Source: Nostoc sp. NMS8 (GTDB lineage: Bacteria; Cyanobacteriota; Cyanobacteriia; Cyanobacteriales; Nostocaceae). Taken from it: a stretch of DNA of 64,000 bases. The position numbers and the translations under genes were made by a program. Below, piece by piece: positions 8,439-17,931 of this stretch. The stretch spans positions 148,466-212,465 of the forward strand of contig NZ_JABXKK010000104.1 of the NCBI RefSeq assembly GCF_017115045.1, in the 5' to 3' direction. Numbering within the stretch: position 1 is the first letter of the stretch; every line of letters begins with the position of its first letter. The notes under the pieces are model-generated. The model was not told where the DNA came from, searched no databases, and saw nothing but the letters and a program-made list of their open reading frames with translations.

Positions 8439-10574
8439 ATGGAACTCTTATCACAAGTTCTTGTTCTGGAACCAACCTCCCAAGTTCTTGGCAAGGAACC
8501 CATTGTTCCCTTTGCTATTTTGTTGGTGGTTATCTTAGTTATACCCATCATGTTTGAGCGGCTAAGATTACCAGGATTAGTGGGTTTGGTTTTCTCAGGG
8601 CTAGTACTTGGGCCTTCAGGTTGGAATCTATTTCAGCCTGACTCACCAATGATTAACCTACTATCAGACATTGGGTTAATTTATTTCCTGTTTGTCGCTG
8701 GGCTAGAAATCGATCTCGAAAAGTTCCGCCTGCGAAAAAGTCGCGCCTTGGGGTTTGCTAGCTTGACTTTCAGTGTACCTCTAGTAATGGGAACCTCACT
8801 AGGGCTAGTTTTCGGCTATGGCTGGAATACTTCAATTTTAATTGGCTCTTTATTCGCTTCCTATACCCTTTTGGCATATCCGATAATCAGCCGTTTAGGA
8901 GTGGTAAACAACGAAGCTGTTACTGTCACCATTGGAGCAACAATTTTTACAGATATTGGCGCAGTGCTGATATTAGCCTTGACTGTAGCGATCGCTCATG
9001 CTGGGGAATTTAGCTTTGCTAAACTACTTACCTTGTCGGGTTGGTTAACTATTTACTCTGTGGCCGTTGTGACTGGCTTTGATTGGGCCGGCAAAGAATT
9101 TTTTAAGCGGTCTGGAGACGATGAAGGAAACAAGTTTTTGTTTGTGTTGCTTTCTGTGTTTCTAGCGGCTGTGGGCGCTCAATTAATTGGGGTAGAAAAA
9201 ATTGTTGGTGCTTTTTTAGCGGGTTTAGCGGTGAATGAAGCTGTGGGTGCAGGCCCAGTCAAAGAAAAGGTGGTATTTATTGGCAGTGTGCTGTTCATTC
9301 CGATTTTCTTTGTTGACCTTGGGTTACTGATCGATCTACCCGCATTGGGGAACAACCTAGATACACTCAAGTTAACCCTGTTAATGATAGTTGGTTTGAT
9401 TGTCAGTAAATTGATTGCGGCTTTGTTGACAAAACTGGTTTACCGCTACAAGTGGCAAGAAATACTAACGATGTGGTCGCTATCACTTCCCCAGGTTGGT
9501 ACAACCTTAGCAGCAACGTTAGTGGGATATCGGGCTGGATTGCTGCCACTAGTAGTATTACACAGTGTCATTGTTTTAATGCTTGTGACCTCAACCTTGG
9601 GGCCGTTGCTGACCAGTCGAATAGCTGTTGGTTTAAATTCTTCACCAGCCGAAGATCCAACACCACCCCTACCTGACCAAAATACACTAGAGACAGATAG
9701 CGCTTTTACTATAGTTGTACCTGTATATAATCCTCAGACTCAGCAGTATTTAATTGAAATGGCGGCGTTATTAGCGCGTCAGTCTCAGGGGAAAATTATA
9801 CCGCTAGCGATCGCTAATGCTGCTGCTCAGATGGATGCACCGCAGTTAGAAACATCTCTACAACGGAGTGAGTGGTTATTGACCAAAGCTACTGCACAAA
9901 GTCGAGCTTTGGGTGTAGCCGCAGAACCAGTACTGCGAATTGATGATGCCTTTGCTCAAGGAATTAGCAGAGCAGCTCGCGAACAAAAGGCTAGTTTAAT
10001 TGTTATGGGTTGGGGTAAACGGACTGGGTTACGAGCGCGTTTATTTGGGAATGTGATTGATGGCGTGCTTTGGGCATCCCATTGTCCAGTAGCGGTGACA
10101 CGTCTAGTAGAATCACCGAAAAAAATTCAGCGCATTCTAGTACCAATAGAAAATTTAACAGCGCCAACATTACAGCCAGTACAATTTGCCCAGATGCTAG
10201 CAGAAGCAAATCAGAGCCATATTACTGTGCTGAATGTGTGCGATCGCCGCACTAGTTCCAGTAAAATCGCTTGGAGGCGATCGCACCTTTCCCTATTGGT
10301 ATCAAAATTGGCTTTGGCCAATACCCCAGAAATTCAAATCATCGCTCACGAAAATGTTGCCCAAGCAATTTTGCAGGCAGCACGGTTATATGATTTAGTA
10401 GTTTTACCTTTTATACGTAATCGTACCAGTCCTGGAGGGTTAGCCATTAGCGATGTCACAACCCAGTTAGCCAGACAACTCACTTGCTCCATAGTCATGC
10501 TTGGAGAACCGCAACGTACTCAAACTAATGTAATAACTTCTAATACAGCTACCAGCATTACATCTGCTGTATAA
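8439..10574 (+). CDS. CPA2-family cation/proton antiporter with C-terminal universal-stress domains
   Basis: The 711-residue product has about 12 membrane helices (residues roughly 25-405), with family motifs such as ERLRLPGLVGLVFSGLVLGP, LFVAGLEIDLEKFR and GAFLAGLAVNEAV. This is the CPA2/KefB-like exchanger fold, which swaps Na+ or K+ for protons at a membrane. The cytosolic part (about 430-700) looks like two tandem universal stress protein (UspA) folds; the first contains ASLIVMGWGKRTGLRARLFGNV, resembling the UspA nucleotide-binding loop. USP domains may sense nucleotides and gate transport, which is inference. It may correspond to one of the NhaS-type antiporters, but I cannot assign which. 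It stands alone on the plus strand. Confidence 0.85.
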   Translation: MELLSQVLVLEPTSQVLGKEPIVPFAILLVVILVIPIMFERLRLPGLVGLVFSGLVLGPSGWNLFQPDSPMINLLSDIGLIYFLFVAGLEIDLEKFRLRKSRALGFASLTFSVPLVMGTSLGLVFGYGWNTSILIGSLFASYTLLAYPIISRLGVVNNEAVTVTIGATIFTDIGAVLILALTVAIAHAGEFSFAKLLTLSGWLTIYSVAVVTGFDWAGKEFFKRSGDDEGNKFLFVLLSVFLAAVGAQLIGVEKIVGAFLAGLAVNEAVGAGPVKEKVVFIGSVLFIPIFFVDLGLLIDLPALGNNLDTLKLTLLMIVGLIVSKLIAALLTKLVYRYKWQEILTMWSLSLPQVGTTLAATLVGYRAGLLPLVVLHSVIVLMLVTSTLGPLLTSRIAVGLNSSPAEDPTPPLPDQNTLETDSAFTIVVPVYNPQTQQYLIEMAALLARQSQGKIIPLAIANAAAQMDAPQLETSLQRSEWLLTKATAQSRALGVAAEPVLRIDDAFAQGISRAAREQKASLIVMGWGKRTGLRARLFGNVIDGVLWASHCPVAVTRLVESPKKIQRILVPIENLTAPTLQPVQFAQMLAEANQSHITVLNVCDRRTSSSKIAWRRSHLSLLVSKLALANTPEIQIIAHENVAQAILQAARLYDLVVLPFIRNRTSPGGLAISDVTTQLARQLTCSIVMLGEPQRTQTNVITSNTATSITSAV

Positions 10575-10932
10575 TATCAGCTATAATTCAGTCCACTTGA
10601 GTGACTTGGGGTGTAAACCCACTCTCGACTAACTTCTATCCAACTAAAAACATAAGTAACCTTAAAAACACTTTATTTTGTTGAAGATTTGATGAAGCTC
10701 TACAAAAAAAACAACAATTTTCCAACAATATTTGTTACTTTGCTAATTAAATTCGTCAAGATTCAGGTAGAAATATCACAAAATTACATCCCTAAAAAAA
10801 ATAGGTAAGTTCAACCACACTTTTTGATTGAACTTTGTTCTTTTTATTTGTTTTGTATTTTTGTACCCAAGCTGGGTAATCTAAAAGTAAGTGCAATAGC
10901 TACTGAAAATATTTGTAAGTAACTGGGAAACT
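10575..10932. other. Long AT-rich leader upstream of the UDP-sugar genes
   Basis: There is no credible gene in these 358 bases. Near 10605-10620 lies tggggtgtaaaccca, a short palindromic unit that recurs at 22462-22477, so it is probably a dispersed repeat. The rest is poly-A/T-rich and likely holds the promoter and 5' leader of the gene at 10933. Confidence 0.45.
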
Positions 10933-11883
10933 ATGAGAATTTTGGTAACGGGCGGTGCTGGGTTTATTGGTTCCCATCTCATCGACCGACTAATGGCTGC
11001 TGGGCATGAATTAATATGCTTAGATAATTTTTACACTGGTCACAAACGCAACATTCTTAAATGGTTAGGTAATCCGTACTTTGAACTAATTCGCCACGAC
11101 ATAACCGAACCAATTCGCTTAGAAGTGGATCAAATTTATCATTTAGCTTGTCCAGCTTCACCGGTACATTACCAGTACAACCCAGTTAAAACCGTTAAAA
11201 CTAACGTGATCGGAACACTGAATATGTTGGGACTGGCAAAACGCGTAAAAGCGAGGTTTTTCTTAGCTTCAACTAGTGAAGTATACGGAGATCCAGAAGT
11301 TCATCCCCAGACTGAAGAGTATAGAGGTAGCGTCAATCCCATTGGGATACGTTCATGCTACGACGAAGGTAAAAGAATTGCTGAGACTTTAGCATTTGAT
11401 TACTATAGGCAAAATAAAGTTGATATTCGAGTTGTGCGGATATTCAATACCTACGGGCCAAGAATGTTAGAAAATGATGGTCGGGTGGTAAGCAATTTTA
11501 TCGTTCAAGCCTTGCGGGGTAATCCTTTAACCGTATACGGTGATGGTTCGCAAACTCGTAGCTTCTGCTACGTTTCCGATTTGGTAGAAGGATTCATCCG
11601 CCTCATGAATAGCGACTACATTGGCCCAGTTAACTTGGGCAATCCTGGTGAATACACGATTTTACAATTAGCACAAACCGTGCAAAATATGATCAATCCA
11701 GACGCGCAAATAAAGTTCGAGGCATTACCTTCGGACGATCCCCGGCGGCGTCAGCCTGATATCACAAAGGCAAAAACTTGGTTAAATTGGGAACCTACCA
11801 TTCCTCTGCAAGACGGGTTAAAACTGACAATAGAAGATTTTCGCGATCGCATTCAAAGCGATGTCAATAATTCAACCATCTGA
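10933..11883 (+). CDS. UDP-glucuronate decarboxylase (UDP-xylose synthase), extended SDR
   Basis: This 316-residue protein is an extended short-chain dehydrogenase/reductase. It shows a Rossmann motif GGAGFIGSH (7-15), catalytic Ser/Tyr/Lys in STSEVYGD and SCYDEGKR (Tyr143, Lys147), and the UXS-type blocks LACPASPVHYQYNP and RIFNTYGPRM. The enzyme converts UDP-glucuronate to UDP-xylose with NAD+ as a bound cofactor. The next gene encodes the UDP-glucose dehydrogenase that makes its substrate, so the two form a compact pathway for exopolysaccharide or cell-wall pentoses. The length is normal for bacterial UXS. A dTDP-glucose dehydratase is the main alternative, but the PASP block and the partner gene favour UXS. 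Confidence 0.9.
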   Translation: MRILVTGGAGFIGSHLIDRLMAAGHELICLDNFYTGHKRNILKWLGNPYFELIRHDITEPIRLEVDQIYHLACPASPVHYQYNPVKTVKTNVIGTLNMLGLAKRVKARFFLASTSEVYGDPEVHPQTEEYRGSVNPIGIRSCYDEGKRIAETLAFDYYRQNKVDIRVVRIFNTYGPRMLENDGRVVSNFIVQALRGNPLTVYGDGSQTRSFCYVSDLVEGFIRLMNSDYIGPVNLGNPGEYTILQLAQTVQNMINPDAQIKFEALPSDDPRRRQPDITKAKTWLNWEPTIPLQDGLKLTIEDFRDRIQSDVNNSTI

Positions 11884-12029
11884 GTGGCCGCTAGCGTCAC
11901 TCTGAATTTTCATGCAGGCTCACCCTCAATAACTAATATCCTTAGTGGCTGAGTTGACTGCCAGTTTATAAGTGTCAAATTGAGAACTTCTTTTTGAAAA
12001 CTAAGCCCAAAAAAGTGAGGAGTTAAAAA

Positions 12030-13421
12030 ATGCGTGTTTGCGTGATTGGTACTGGTTACGTTGGTTTGGTTACAGGTGCTTGCTTGGCTCACATTGGGCA
12101 TGATGTAATTTGCGTAGATAACAACGAAGAAAAAGTTAAGTTAATGAAGTCTGGGCAGTCTCCCATTTTTGAGCCGGGACTCTCAGAAATTATGCAGTCT
12201 GCCATTCAAACAGAGAAAATTCATTTTACTAGCGATCTTGCTGCTGGAGTTTCCCACGGCGAAATTCTGTTTATTGCTGTGGGAACACCACCTTTACCTA
12301 CAGGTGAAAGTGATACTCGTTACGTCGAAGCTGTAGCCCGTGGGATTGGCGAAAATCTCAATGGTGGTTATAAAGTCATAGTGAATAAATCTACAGTACC
12401 CATTGGCTCAGGTGATTGGGTACGGATGCTTGTTCTAGATGGTGTTGCAGAGCGGCAGAAAACACTGATACCCGCAGGTGGAGTGCCGAGTGATGAGAAA
12501 TTACCTGAATTTGTAGCCGAGTTTGATATAGTCAGCAATCCAGAGTTTCTGCGCGAAGGTTCGGCAGTTCACGACACCTTCAACCCCGATCGCATTGTAC
12601 TAGGAGGCAATAGTCAAAGGGCAGTAGCCTTAATGCAACAACTTTATGCCCCAATTGTGGAACGCAAGTACGCTGAAGATCAATCTTTACCCCCTGTGCC
12701 GATTTTGGCAACAGACCTAAGTTCGGCGGAAATGATTAAATACGCCGCTAATGCTTTTTTAGCCACTAAGATTAGTTTTATTAACGAAGTTGCTAATATT
12801 TGCGATCGCGTCGGTGCTGATGTCACCCAAGTAGCCAAAGGTATCGGTCTAGACTCCCGCATTGGTAATAAGTTTTTACAAGCTGGTATTGGTTGGGGTG
12901 GTTCTTGTTTTCCCAAAGATGTCTCCGCTCTGATTCACACTGCTGATGATTATGGTTATGAAGCCCAGCTACTGAAATCTGCTGTCAGTGTCAACGAACG
13001 TCAGCGATTGATTGCTTTAGAAAAACTCCAACAAGTTCTAAAAATTCTCAAAGGCAAAACAGTCGGACTACTCGGACTGACCTTCAAGCCAGATACCGAC
13101 GACTTGCGTGACGCTCCAGCCCTCATCCTAATTGAGCAGCTAAACCGACTAGGAGCCAAAGTCAAAGCCTTTGACCCCATTATTTCCCAAACAGGTATGC
13201 GTCATGGTCTTTCTGGGGTATTAGTAGAAACCGATGCCGAAAGACTTGCTGATGGCTGCGATGCTTTGGTACTCGTCACCGAATGGCAGCAGTTCAGCAC
13301 TCTCGACTATGTGAAGATGGCAAAATTGATGGCACACCCCGTTATCATCGATGGTCGTAACTTCCTCGATCCTGAAACACTTATACGCGCTGGATTCCAA
13401 TATGTAGGCGTAGGAAGATAA
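12030..13421 (+). CDS. ugd: UDP-glucose 6-dehydrogenase
   Basis: The 463-residue product oxidises UDP-glucose to UDP-glucuronate in two NAD+-dependent steps. The N-terminal Rossmann motif is VIGTGYVGLVTGACLA (residues 5-20), the catalytic cysteine lies in GWGGSCFPKD at about residue 293, and the C-terminal UDP-binding block is LTFKPDTDDLRDAP. A gagg-containing ribosome site (gtgaggag) precedes the ATG. It is about 147 bases downstream of the UDP-glucuronate decarboxylase on the same strand and probably shares its transcript. A hairpin resembling a terminator follows. The pair suggests UDP-xylose production for surface polysaccharide. Confidence 0.95.
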   Translation: MRVCVIGTGYVGLVTGACLAHIGHDVICVDNNEEKVKLMKSGQSPIFEPGLSEIMQSAIQTEKIHFTSDLAAGVSHGEILFIAVGTPPLPTGESDTRYVEAVARGIGENLNGGYKVIVNKSTVPIGSGDWVRMLVLDGVAERQKTLIPAGGVPSDEKLPEFVAEFDIVSNPEFLREGSAVHDTFNPDRIVLGGNSQRAVALMQQLYAPIVERKYAEDQSLPPVPILATDLSSAEMIKYAANAFLATKISFINEVANICDRVGADVTQVAKGIGLDSRIGNKFLQAGIGWGGSCFPKDVSALIHTADDYGYEAQLLKSAVSVNERQRLIALEKLQQVLKILKGKTVGLLGLTFKPDTDDLRDAPALILIEQLNRLGAKVKAFDPIISQTGMRHGLSGVLVETDAERLADGCDALVLVTEWQQFSTLDYVKMAKLMAHPVIIDGRNFLDPETLIRAGFQYVGVGR

Positions 13422-13490
13422 AAATTTAGGAATTAGGAGTTAGGAATAATCAATAACTTCTAACTCCGTTCAAAATTTAAAGATTTACAG

Positions 13491-13516
13491 TACCGTCTAG
13501 AATGATCTAGGCGGTA
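13491..13516 (+). terminator. Terminator-like hairpin after ugd
   Basis: The arms taccgtctaga (13491-13501) and tctaggcggta (13506-13516) pair over 11 positions with one G-U, around a 4-base loop. The following sequence, tttaattt, is U-rich but interrupted. It lies about 70 bases after the ugd stop. Confidence 0.5.
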
Positions 13517-13585
13517 TTTAATTTGTATAAAGCTTCACGCAAAGCTGCTCAGAAAAACTTTACTTTTTTGCGTGACAAGATGATA

Positions 13586-14380
13586 TCAACTGCTATGTGG
13601 AATACGTTCAATTTCAGCATATCCACTGAAAATAAGTTTTTGACCTTCAGTTTCTAATCGGTTGAGCCGCATTTTCACTCCATCAAGGTCAAAACGATCG
13701 AGATCAACCATATTATCTAAAATTTCTACCAGTGCCACACTCAAGGTTTGTGAGATTTCCCGTTGTGCTTCTGGCACTTGGTCAAGCTGGATGTTTGGAT
13801 CTTTGAAAGAAACTCGCCGCCGCCTTTCAATGCCTATAGCTAGGATCATGCTCAGGGGTACAAGTTCGCCATTGTTTAAATCGGCTTTTGCTACAAGCTG
13901 CAACCGATTTTCTGGCAATAGCTGTATCTGAACATCCGTAAAGGAGACTGGTTCGCCGCCAGATAATGCTGTCAGTGATGGTACGGTGAGGTTAAGCAGG
14001 CGCTTTTTCACCAGTTCCGCGTTAAAGGCTTGGTTGATGCCTGCTTCTGATAATATGACTTGAGCGATCGCTTGAGTAGGTTGCTTGAGACTGAGTTTGC
14101 CACTTAAAACCGACCCGAAGTCAATAGCCACCGCATCAGTTTCAAAAGACATCTCCTCAACTGCGAAATCTTTCCGAATTACCAAGCCACGACCGCTCAT
14201 TTTGAAGCTATCAATGCTGCCTTGCAACAGTTTGCTGGAGGGGTAGCAGCGCACAGAGACTTCTACTGACTCGCTTTGCGTAAACAAGTGGCGAATCGTT
14301 TGGCTGGCGACCGTGTTGAGCATCCGCTCTCCCCAATCTGTGCCTTTAGGATTTTGTAAACCAGTAAGTCCGCCGAACAT
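13586..14380 (-). CDS. DUF2993 (LmeA-like) family protein
   Basis: The product is about 264 residues from the ATG at 14380. An in-frame TTG at 14422 would add 14 residues but has no ribosome site, and the family N-terminus usually begins MFGGLTGL. DUF2993 proteins are relatives of mycobacterial LmeA, a phospholipid-binding periplasmic protein with a lipid-transfer-like fold. Seen here are SVEVSVRCYPSSKLLQGSIDSF and the repeated strand/helix pattern through the C-terminus. No clear signal peptide is visible, so the location is uncertain. It converges with ugd and sits beside a decayed locus. The function is unknown. Confidence 0.75.
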   Translation of the reverse strand: MFGGLTGLQNPKGTDWGERMLNTVASQTIRHLFTQSESVEVSVRCYPSSKLLQGSIDSFKMSGRGLVIRKDFAVEEMSFETDAVAIDFGSVLSGKLSLKQPTQAIAQVILSEAGINQAFNAELVKKRLLNLTVPSLTALSGGEPVSFTDVQIQLLPENRLQLVAKADLNNGELVPLSMILAIGIERRRRVSFKDPNIQLDQVPEAQREISQTLSVALVEILDNMVDLDRFDLDGVKMRLNRLETEGQKLIFSGYAEIERIPHSS

Positions 14381-14599
14381 GTGGTTTTTAGTCTCTAGAA
14401 GTTCTTTGTACTTTTGTAACAAACTGTGAAGAATACAGCAAGCGATCCCGTGATTAATTGTGCTGATGGATAGGAGTTAGATGGCTGATGGTTGATAAAA
14501 TAATGTATAAAATATCACTATCCATCAAGGTACTTAAGGAAGTAAACACAGGTCAAACACATTCTGTTTAGGAATGTAAACGGGAAATGCAGCAGAAGT

Positions 14600-14812
14600 A
14601 TGGCATTTCTAGTGAGGAAATCTGAATCAGATATTGGCATTGATATAGAATTTCTGCAAGAAAAGTTATCAATAACTTATTGGTGGGAATACTTGAATTA
14701 AGACATCAGACAGCTTCTCACCACTGCTAACTATGACACAGCTAAATCTAGCCTAGCTGATTACCTAAAAGCGGTTTGTGCTGAAGCTGTCATAGCTACA
14801 GTTTCCAAATAA
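14600..14812 (+). pseudogene. Decayed gene remnant of unknown family
   Basis: One reading frame runs from the ATG at 14600 to the TAA at 14812 with a single internal TAA at 14699-14701. Its translation looks protein-like on both sides of the stop (SDIGIDIEFLQEKLS, then DIRQLLTTANYDTAKSS and AVCAEAVIATVSK). I do not recognise the family. It ends 12 bases before the DUF262 remnant, so the two were probably one operon before decay. Confidence 0.35.
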
Positions 14813-14824
14813 CATACTAAAACC

Positions 14825-15204
14825 ATGAAAGCTACTCAAACCAACTTTCTCAATTTCTTAGAAGGTAATAAGCAATTAATTATCCCTATCTATCAGCGTC
14901 CTTATAGTTGGACGATTACCCAATGCCAGCAGCTATAGAATGATATTTTGCGTGCTGCTAATGACAATGAGATTTCAGGGCATTTCATTGGCTCATTAGT
15001 TTACTGCTGTTAGATACTGTGTATCTAACAGCAGTAATACCTAAATTATTAGTTATTGATGGTCAGTAACGGTTGACAACTCTTTCATTACTACTCTCTG
15101 TTTTAAGTAAAGCTATTAAAGCAAGCAATGAAGAAATTGATATTAGTTCTGAAGCACTAGAGGATTTTTATCTTTTTAAACTCGCTACCGCTACACTAAC
15201 GTAA
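14825..15204 (+). pseudogene. Remnant of a DUF262 (GmrSD-type) protein
   Basis: The ATG at 14825 opens a reading with the DUF262 N-terminus: NFLEGNKQLIIPIYQRPYSW. This is broken by a TAG at 14936-14938, then continues as ILRAANDNEISGHFIGSLVY. After a palindrome and a frame change it resumes from 15040 with the family hallmark LLVIDGQ, a TAA stop where Q is expected, then RLTTLSLLLSVLSKAI. It ends by 15204, far short of a full-length protein. DUF262 is found in the modification-dependent nuclease GmrSD and related defence proteins. At least two stops, one frameshift and a lost C-terminus mean it cannot be functional as written. Confidence 0.8.
15001..15037. repeat. Perfect 17-bp palindrome inside the DUF262 remnant
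   Basis: ttactgctgttagatac (15001-15017) and gtatctaacagcagtaa (15021-15037) are exact inverted complements around a 3-base loop. It replaces the segment that should encode the residues between SLVY and LLVIDGQ. A small inserted element or a repair scar are both possible. Confidence 0.75.
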
Positions 15205-15289
15205 TTCGTAATTGAGTTTTTTAACATCACATCAGATTTGCAATAGGTTCGATTGTCATACAACTTGTATGACAAACGTAATAGACCTC

Positions 15290-16540
15290 CTACCTCGTCA
15301 ACAACTTCCGCCGCAGATTATCCAACGCTGCATTCGCGCTCACATAACGAATTAAAGTTCGACCTCGCGTTGCACCAAACTGATACTCAAAACTTGCCAC
15401 TTCATCCTTTGGCCCAGCTAAACCAACGTAAACTAAACCCACTGGCTTAGTATCTGTCCCTCCAGTTGGACCAGCAATTCCAGTGATACTTAATCCCCAA
15501 GTGGTTGCAAGACGGGTTTTTACTCCGACTGCCATTTGCTCTGCAACGATCGCACTTACCGCCCCAAATTTATCTAAATCTTCCTGGTTAACCCCCAATA
15601 GCCTAACCTTCACCGAATTGTCATAAGAAATTACTCCACCCCAAAAGTAATCAGAACTGCCTGAAATATCGGTCAACATTTGCCCTAAACCGCCACCAGT
15701 GCAAGATTCTGCCACCGAAAGCGTTTCTTTTGATGCCCGCAATAACTCACCGACAACGGAAGCAAGAGTATCACTATTAACGCCGTAAAAATCCAGTCCG
15801 GCAATTTCTTTAAGTTGTTTCTCAATGGGCGCAATTATTTCTTCTGCGGCTGCTTCAGAAGTGGCTTTAGCAGAAACTCGCAATCTTACTTCCCCCTTAC
15901 CTGCATAAGGGGCTACTGTGGGATTTGGCAACTTCAAATAGGAAGCAACTTTTTCCGCCAAAGCCGATTCACCAATACCCCAAAATTTTAAACTCCGACT
16001 GTGAATAATTTCTTTACCCCAACCTTGACTTTTGAGAAATGGCACGGCTGTTTCTTCCCACATCGGATGCATTTCACTGGGAACACCGGGAAAAGTAAAA
16101 ATTGTGATTTCTGGACGAGGTTGCCAAATAATACCGGGTGCTGTTCCAGTGGGGTTGGGGAGAATTTCTGCACCTTCGGGAATCAAAGCTTGCTTGCGGT
16201 TACTTGGTGACATCACCCGGCCACGTTGGGCGAATTTTTGGGTTATGTCTTCGATAATGTCAGAACGTTCTACCAACGGGACTTTAAAAAAATCGGCGAT
16301 GGTTTCGCAGGTAAGATCATCTGGTGTCGGGCCGAGTCCACCAGTGAAAATGAGAATTTGCGCTCTAGAAATAGCAATTTCTATGACTTGCTTCAACCGT
16401 TCTGGATTATCCCCAACCACTGTTTGATAGTAATGGGGAATACCTAGCTGCGCTAATTGTTGCGCCAAAAATTGAGCATTGCCGTTGAGGATATCTCCTA
16501 GCAATAGTTCAGTACCAACACAAATAATTTCTGCACTCAT
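15290..16540 (-). CDS. cinA: CinA-like competence/damage-inducible protein, nicotinamide-nucleotide amidase
   Basis: The 416-residue product is a full-length CinA. The N-terminal MoCF-like domain (residues about 1-170) has EIICVGTELLLGDILNGNAQ and FTGGLGPTPDDLT. A linker follows, and then the C-terminal CinA amidase domain (about 255-410) with VAESCTGGGLG, WGGVISYDNSVK and SITGIAGPTGG. The family hydrolyses NMN and, in the COG1058 domain, ADP-ribose, recycling pyridine nucleotides; some bacteria link it to competence. The ATG is preceded by tcccttttcccaatcca, with no strong ribosome site. It lies about 107 bases downstream of glyA on the same strand, with repeat-like DNA between. Confidence 0.93.
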   Translation of the reverse strand: MSAEIICVGTELLLGDILNGNAQFLAQQLAQLGIPHYYQTVVGDNPERLKQVIEIAISRAQILIFTGGLGPTPDDLTCETIADFFKVPLVERSDIIEDITQKFAQRGRVMSPSNRKQALIPEGAEILPNPTGTAPGIIWQPRPEITIFTFPGVPSEMHPMWEETAVPFLKSQGWGKEIIHSRSLKFWGIGESALAEKVASYLKLPNPTVAPYAGKGEVRLRVSAKATSEAAAEEIIAPIEKQLKEIAGLDFYGVNSDTLASVVGELLRASKETLSVAESCTGGGLGQMLTDISGSSDYFWGGVISYDNSVKVRLLGVNQEDLDKFGAVSAIVAEQMAVGVKTRLATTWGLSITGIAGPTGGTDTKPVGLVYVGLAGPKDEVASFEYQFGATRGRTLIRYVSANAALDNLRRKLLTR

Positions 16541-16647
16541 TGGATTGGGAAAAGGGAGTAGGGAGTATGAGATGAGAGAGTAGGGGAGGCAAGGGAGACA
16601 AGAACTTGATTATTAACCAATGCCCAATTCCCCATGCCCCATGCCAA

Positions 16648-17931
16648 TTATGCTAGTGCTGGTACAGGAATTTCCAGGTGAGGATATAGGGGGAAGCGAT
16701 CGCACAATGCCGCTACCCGTTGCCGACAATCTTGGGTTACTACCTCGGAATCTGGAGAAAGCAGGCGATCGCTAATAATATTTGCAATCTCGGTAAATTC
16801 TACTACTCCTAACCCCCGCGTGGTCATTGCTGGCGAACCTAATCTCAGACCACTGGTAACAAATGGCGATTGCGGGTCAAAGGGAATAGTATTCTTGTTA
16901 GCAGTAATATTTACAGTACTAACTAGCTTATCTGCCTGCTTCCCAGTTAGATTTACAGAGCGTAAATCTACCAATATTAAATGATTATCAGTGCCATTAG
17001 ACACTAACTTTAAACCACGGTTTTGTAGTTGTTCTGCTAAAGCATGAGCATTTTCAATCACTTGGGCAGAATAAGTTTTAAACTCAGGCTTGAGGACTTC
17101 TCCAAAAGCTACTGCTTTACCAGCAATGACGTGTTCCAATGGCCCGCCTTGGCTGCCAGGAAAAACAGATTTATCTAGCTTTTTACCTAATTCTGCGTCG
17201 CCAGTCAAGATTAAACCTCCTCTAGGGCCGCGTAGAGTCTTGTGTGTAGTTGTTGTTACCACATGACAGTGAGGAATGGGATCGGGATGAAGACCACTAG
17301 CAACTAAACCAGCAATGTGAGCAATATCGGCAAGTAAGTAAGCACCGATTTCATCAGCAATACTACGGAACTTTTCAAAATCAATTACACGTGGATAAGC
17401 CGAATAACCACAAATCAAGAGCTTAGGACGCTCCCTCAGCGCCAGCTCCCGAATTTGGTCATAGTCAAGTTGTTCTGTTTGTTGACTAACACCGTAGTGG
17501 CTAACTTGGAACCACTTACCTGAGAAATTTACAGGGGAACCGTGGGTAAGATGTCCCCCATGAGACAAATCCATCCCCATAATTTTGTCCCCTGGTTCCA
17601 GTAGCGAGAGGAACACTGCAAAATTGGCTTGTGCGCCAGAATGGGGTTGCACATTCGCATGAGCAGCACCAAATATCTGTTTAGCGCGATTGATCGCTAG
17701 TTGCTCGATTTTATCGATAAACTCACAACCGCCATAGTAGCGTTTACCAGGTAATCCCTCGGCATATTTATTCGTCAGTACCGTACCTTGAGCCGCTAGT
17801 ACAGCAGGGGAGGTAAAGTTTTCGCTAGCAATCAACTCCAAGTGGTCTCGCTGACGCTGTAGTTCGTCATTGATTAACCCCGCGATCGCCGGATCGGTGG
17901 AGGTAAGAAAGTCTGAATTAGTCCTAGTCAC
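16648..17931 (-). CDS. glyA: Serine hydroxymethyltransferase
   Basis: The 427-residue product is a PLP enzyme that interconverts serine and glycine with tetrahydrofolate. It works in one-carbon metabolism and in photorespiratory glycine recycling. Family blocks include LELIASENFTSPAV, GKRYYGGCEFID, NVQPHSGAQAN and the PLP lysine motif VVTTTTHKTLRGPRGG (Lys about 231), then FPGSQGGP. The length is normal for bacteria. The start ATG at 17931 gives the usual family N-terminus. It is transcribed toward cinA. The upstream region up to 18599 has no gene on this strand; I looked for a glycine riboswitch there and did not see one. Confidence 0.97.
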   Translation of the reverse strand: MTRTNSDFLTSTDPAIAGLINDELQRQRDHLELIASENFTSPAVLAAQGTVLTNKYAEGLPGKRYYGGCEFIDKIEQLAINRAKQIFGAAHANVQPHSGAQANFAVFLSLLEPGDKIMGMDLSHGGHLTHGSPVNFSGKWFQVSHYGVSQQTEQLDYDQIRELALRERPKLLICGYSAYPRVIDFEKFRSIADEIGAYLLADIAHIAGLVASGLHPDPIPHCHVVTTTTHKTLRGPRGGLILTGDAELGKKLDKSVFPGSQGGPLEHVIAGKAVAFGEVLKPEFKTYSAQVIENAHALAEQLQNRGLKLVSNGTDNHLILVDLRSVNLTGKQADKLVSTVNITANKNTIPFDPQSPFVTSGLRLGSPAMTTRGLGVVEFTEIANIISDRLLSPDSEVVTQDCRQRVAALCDRFPLYPHLEIPVPALA

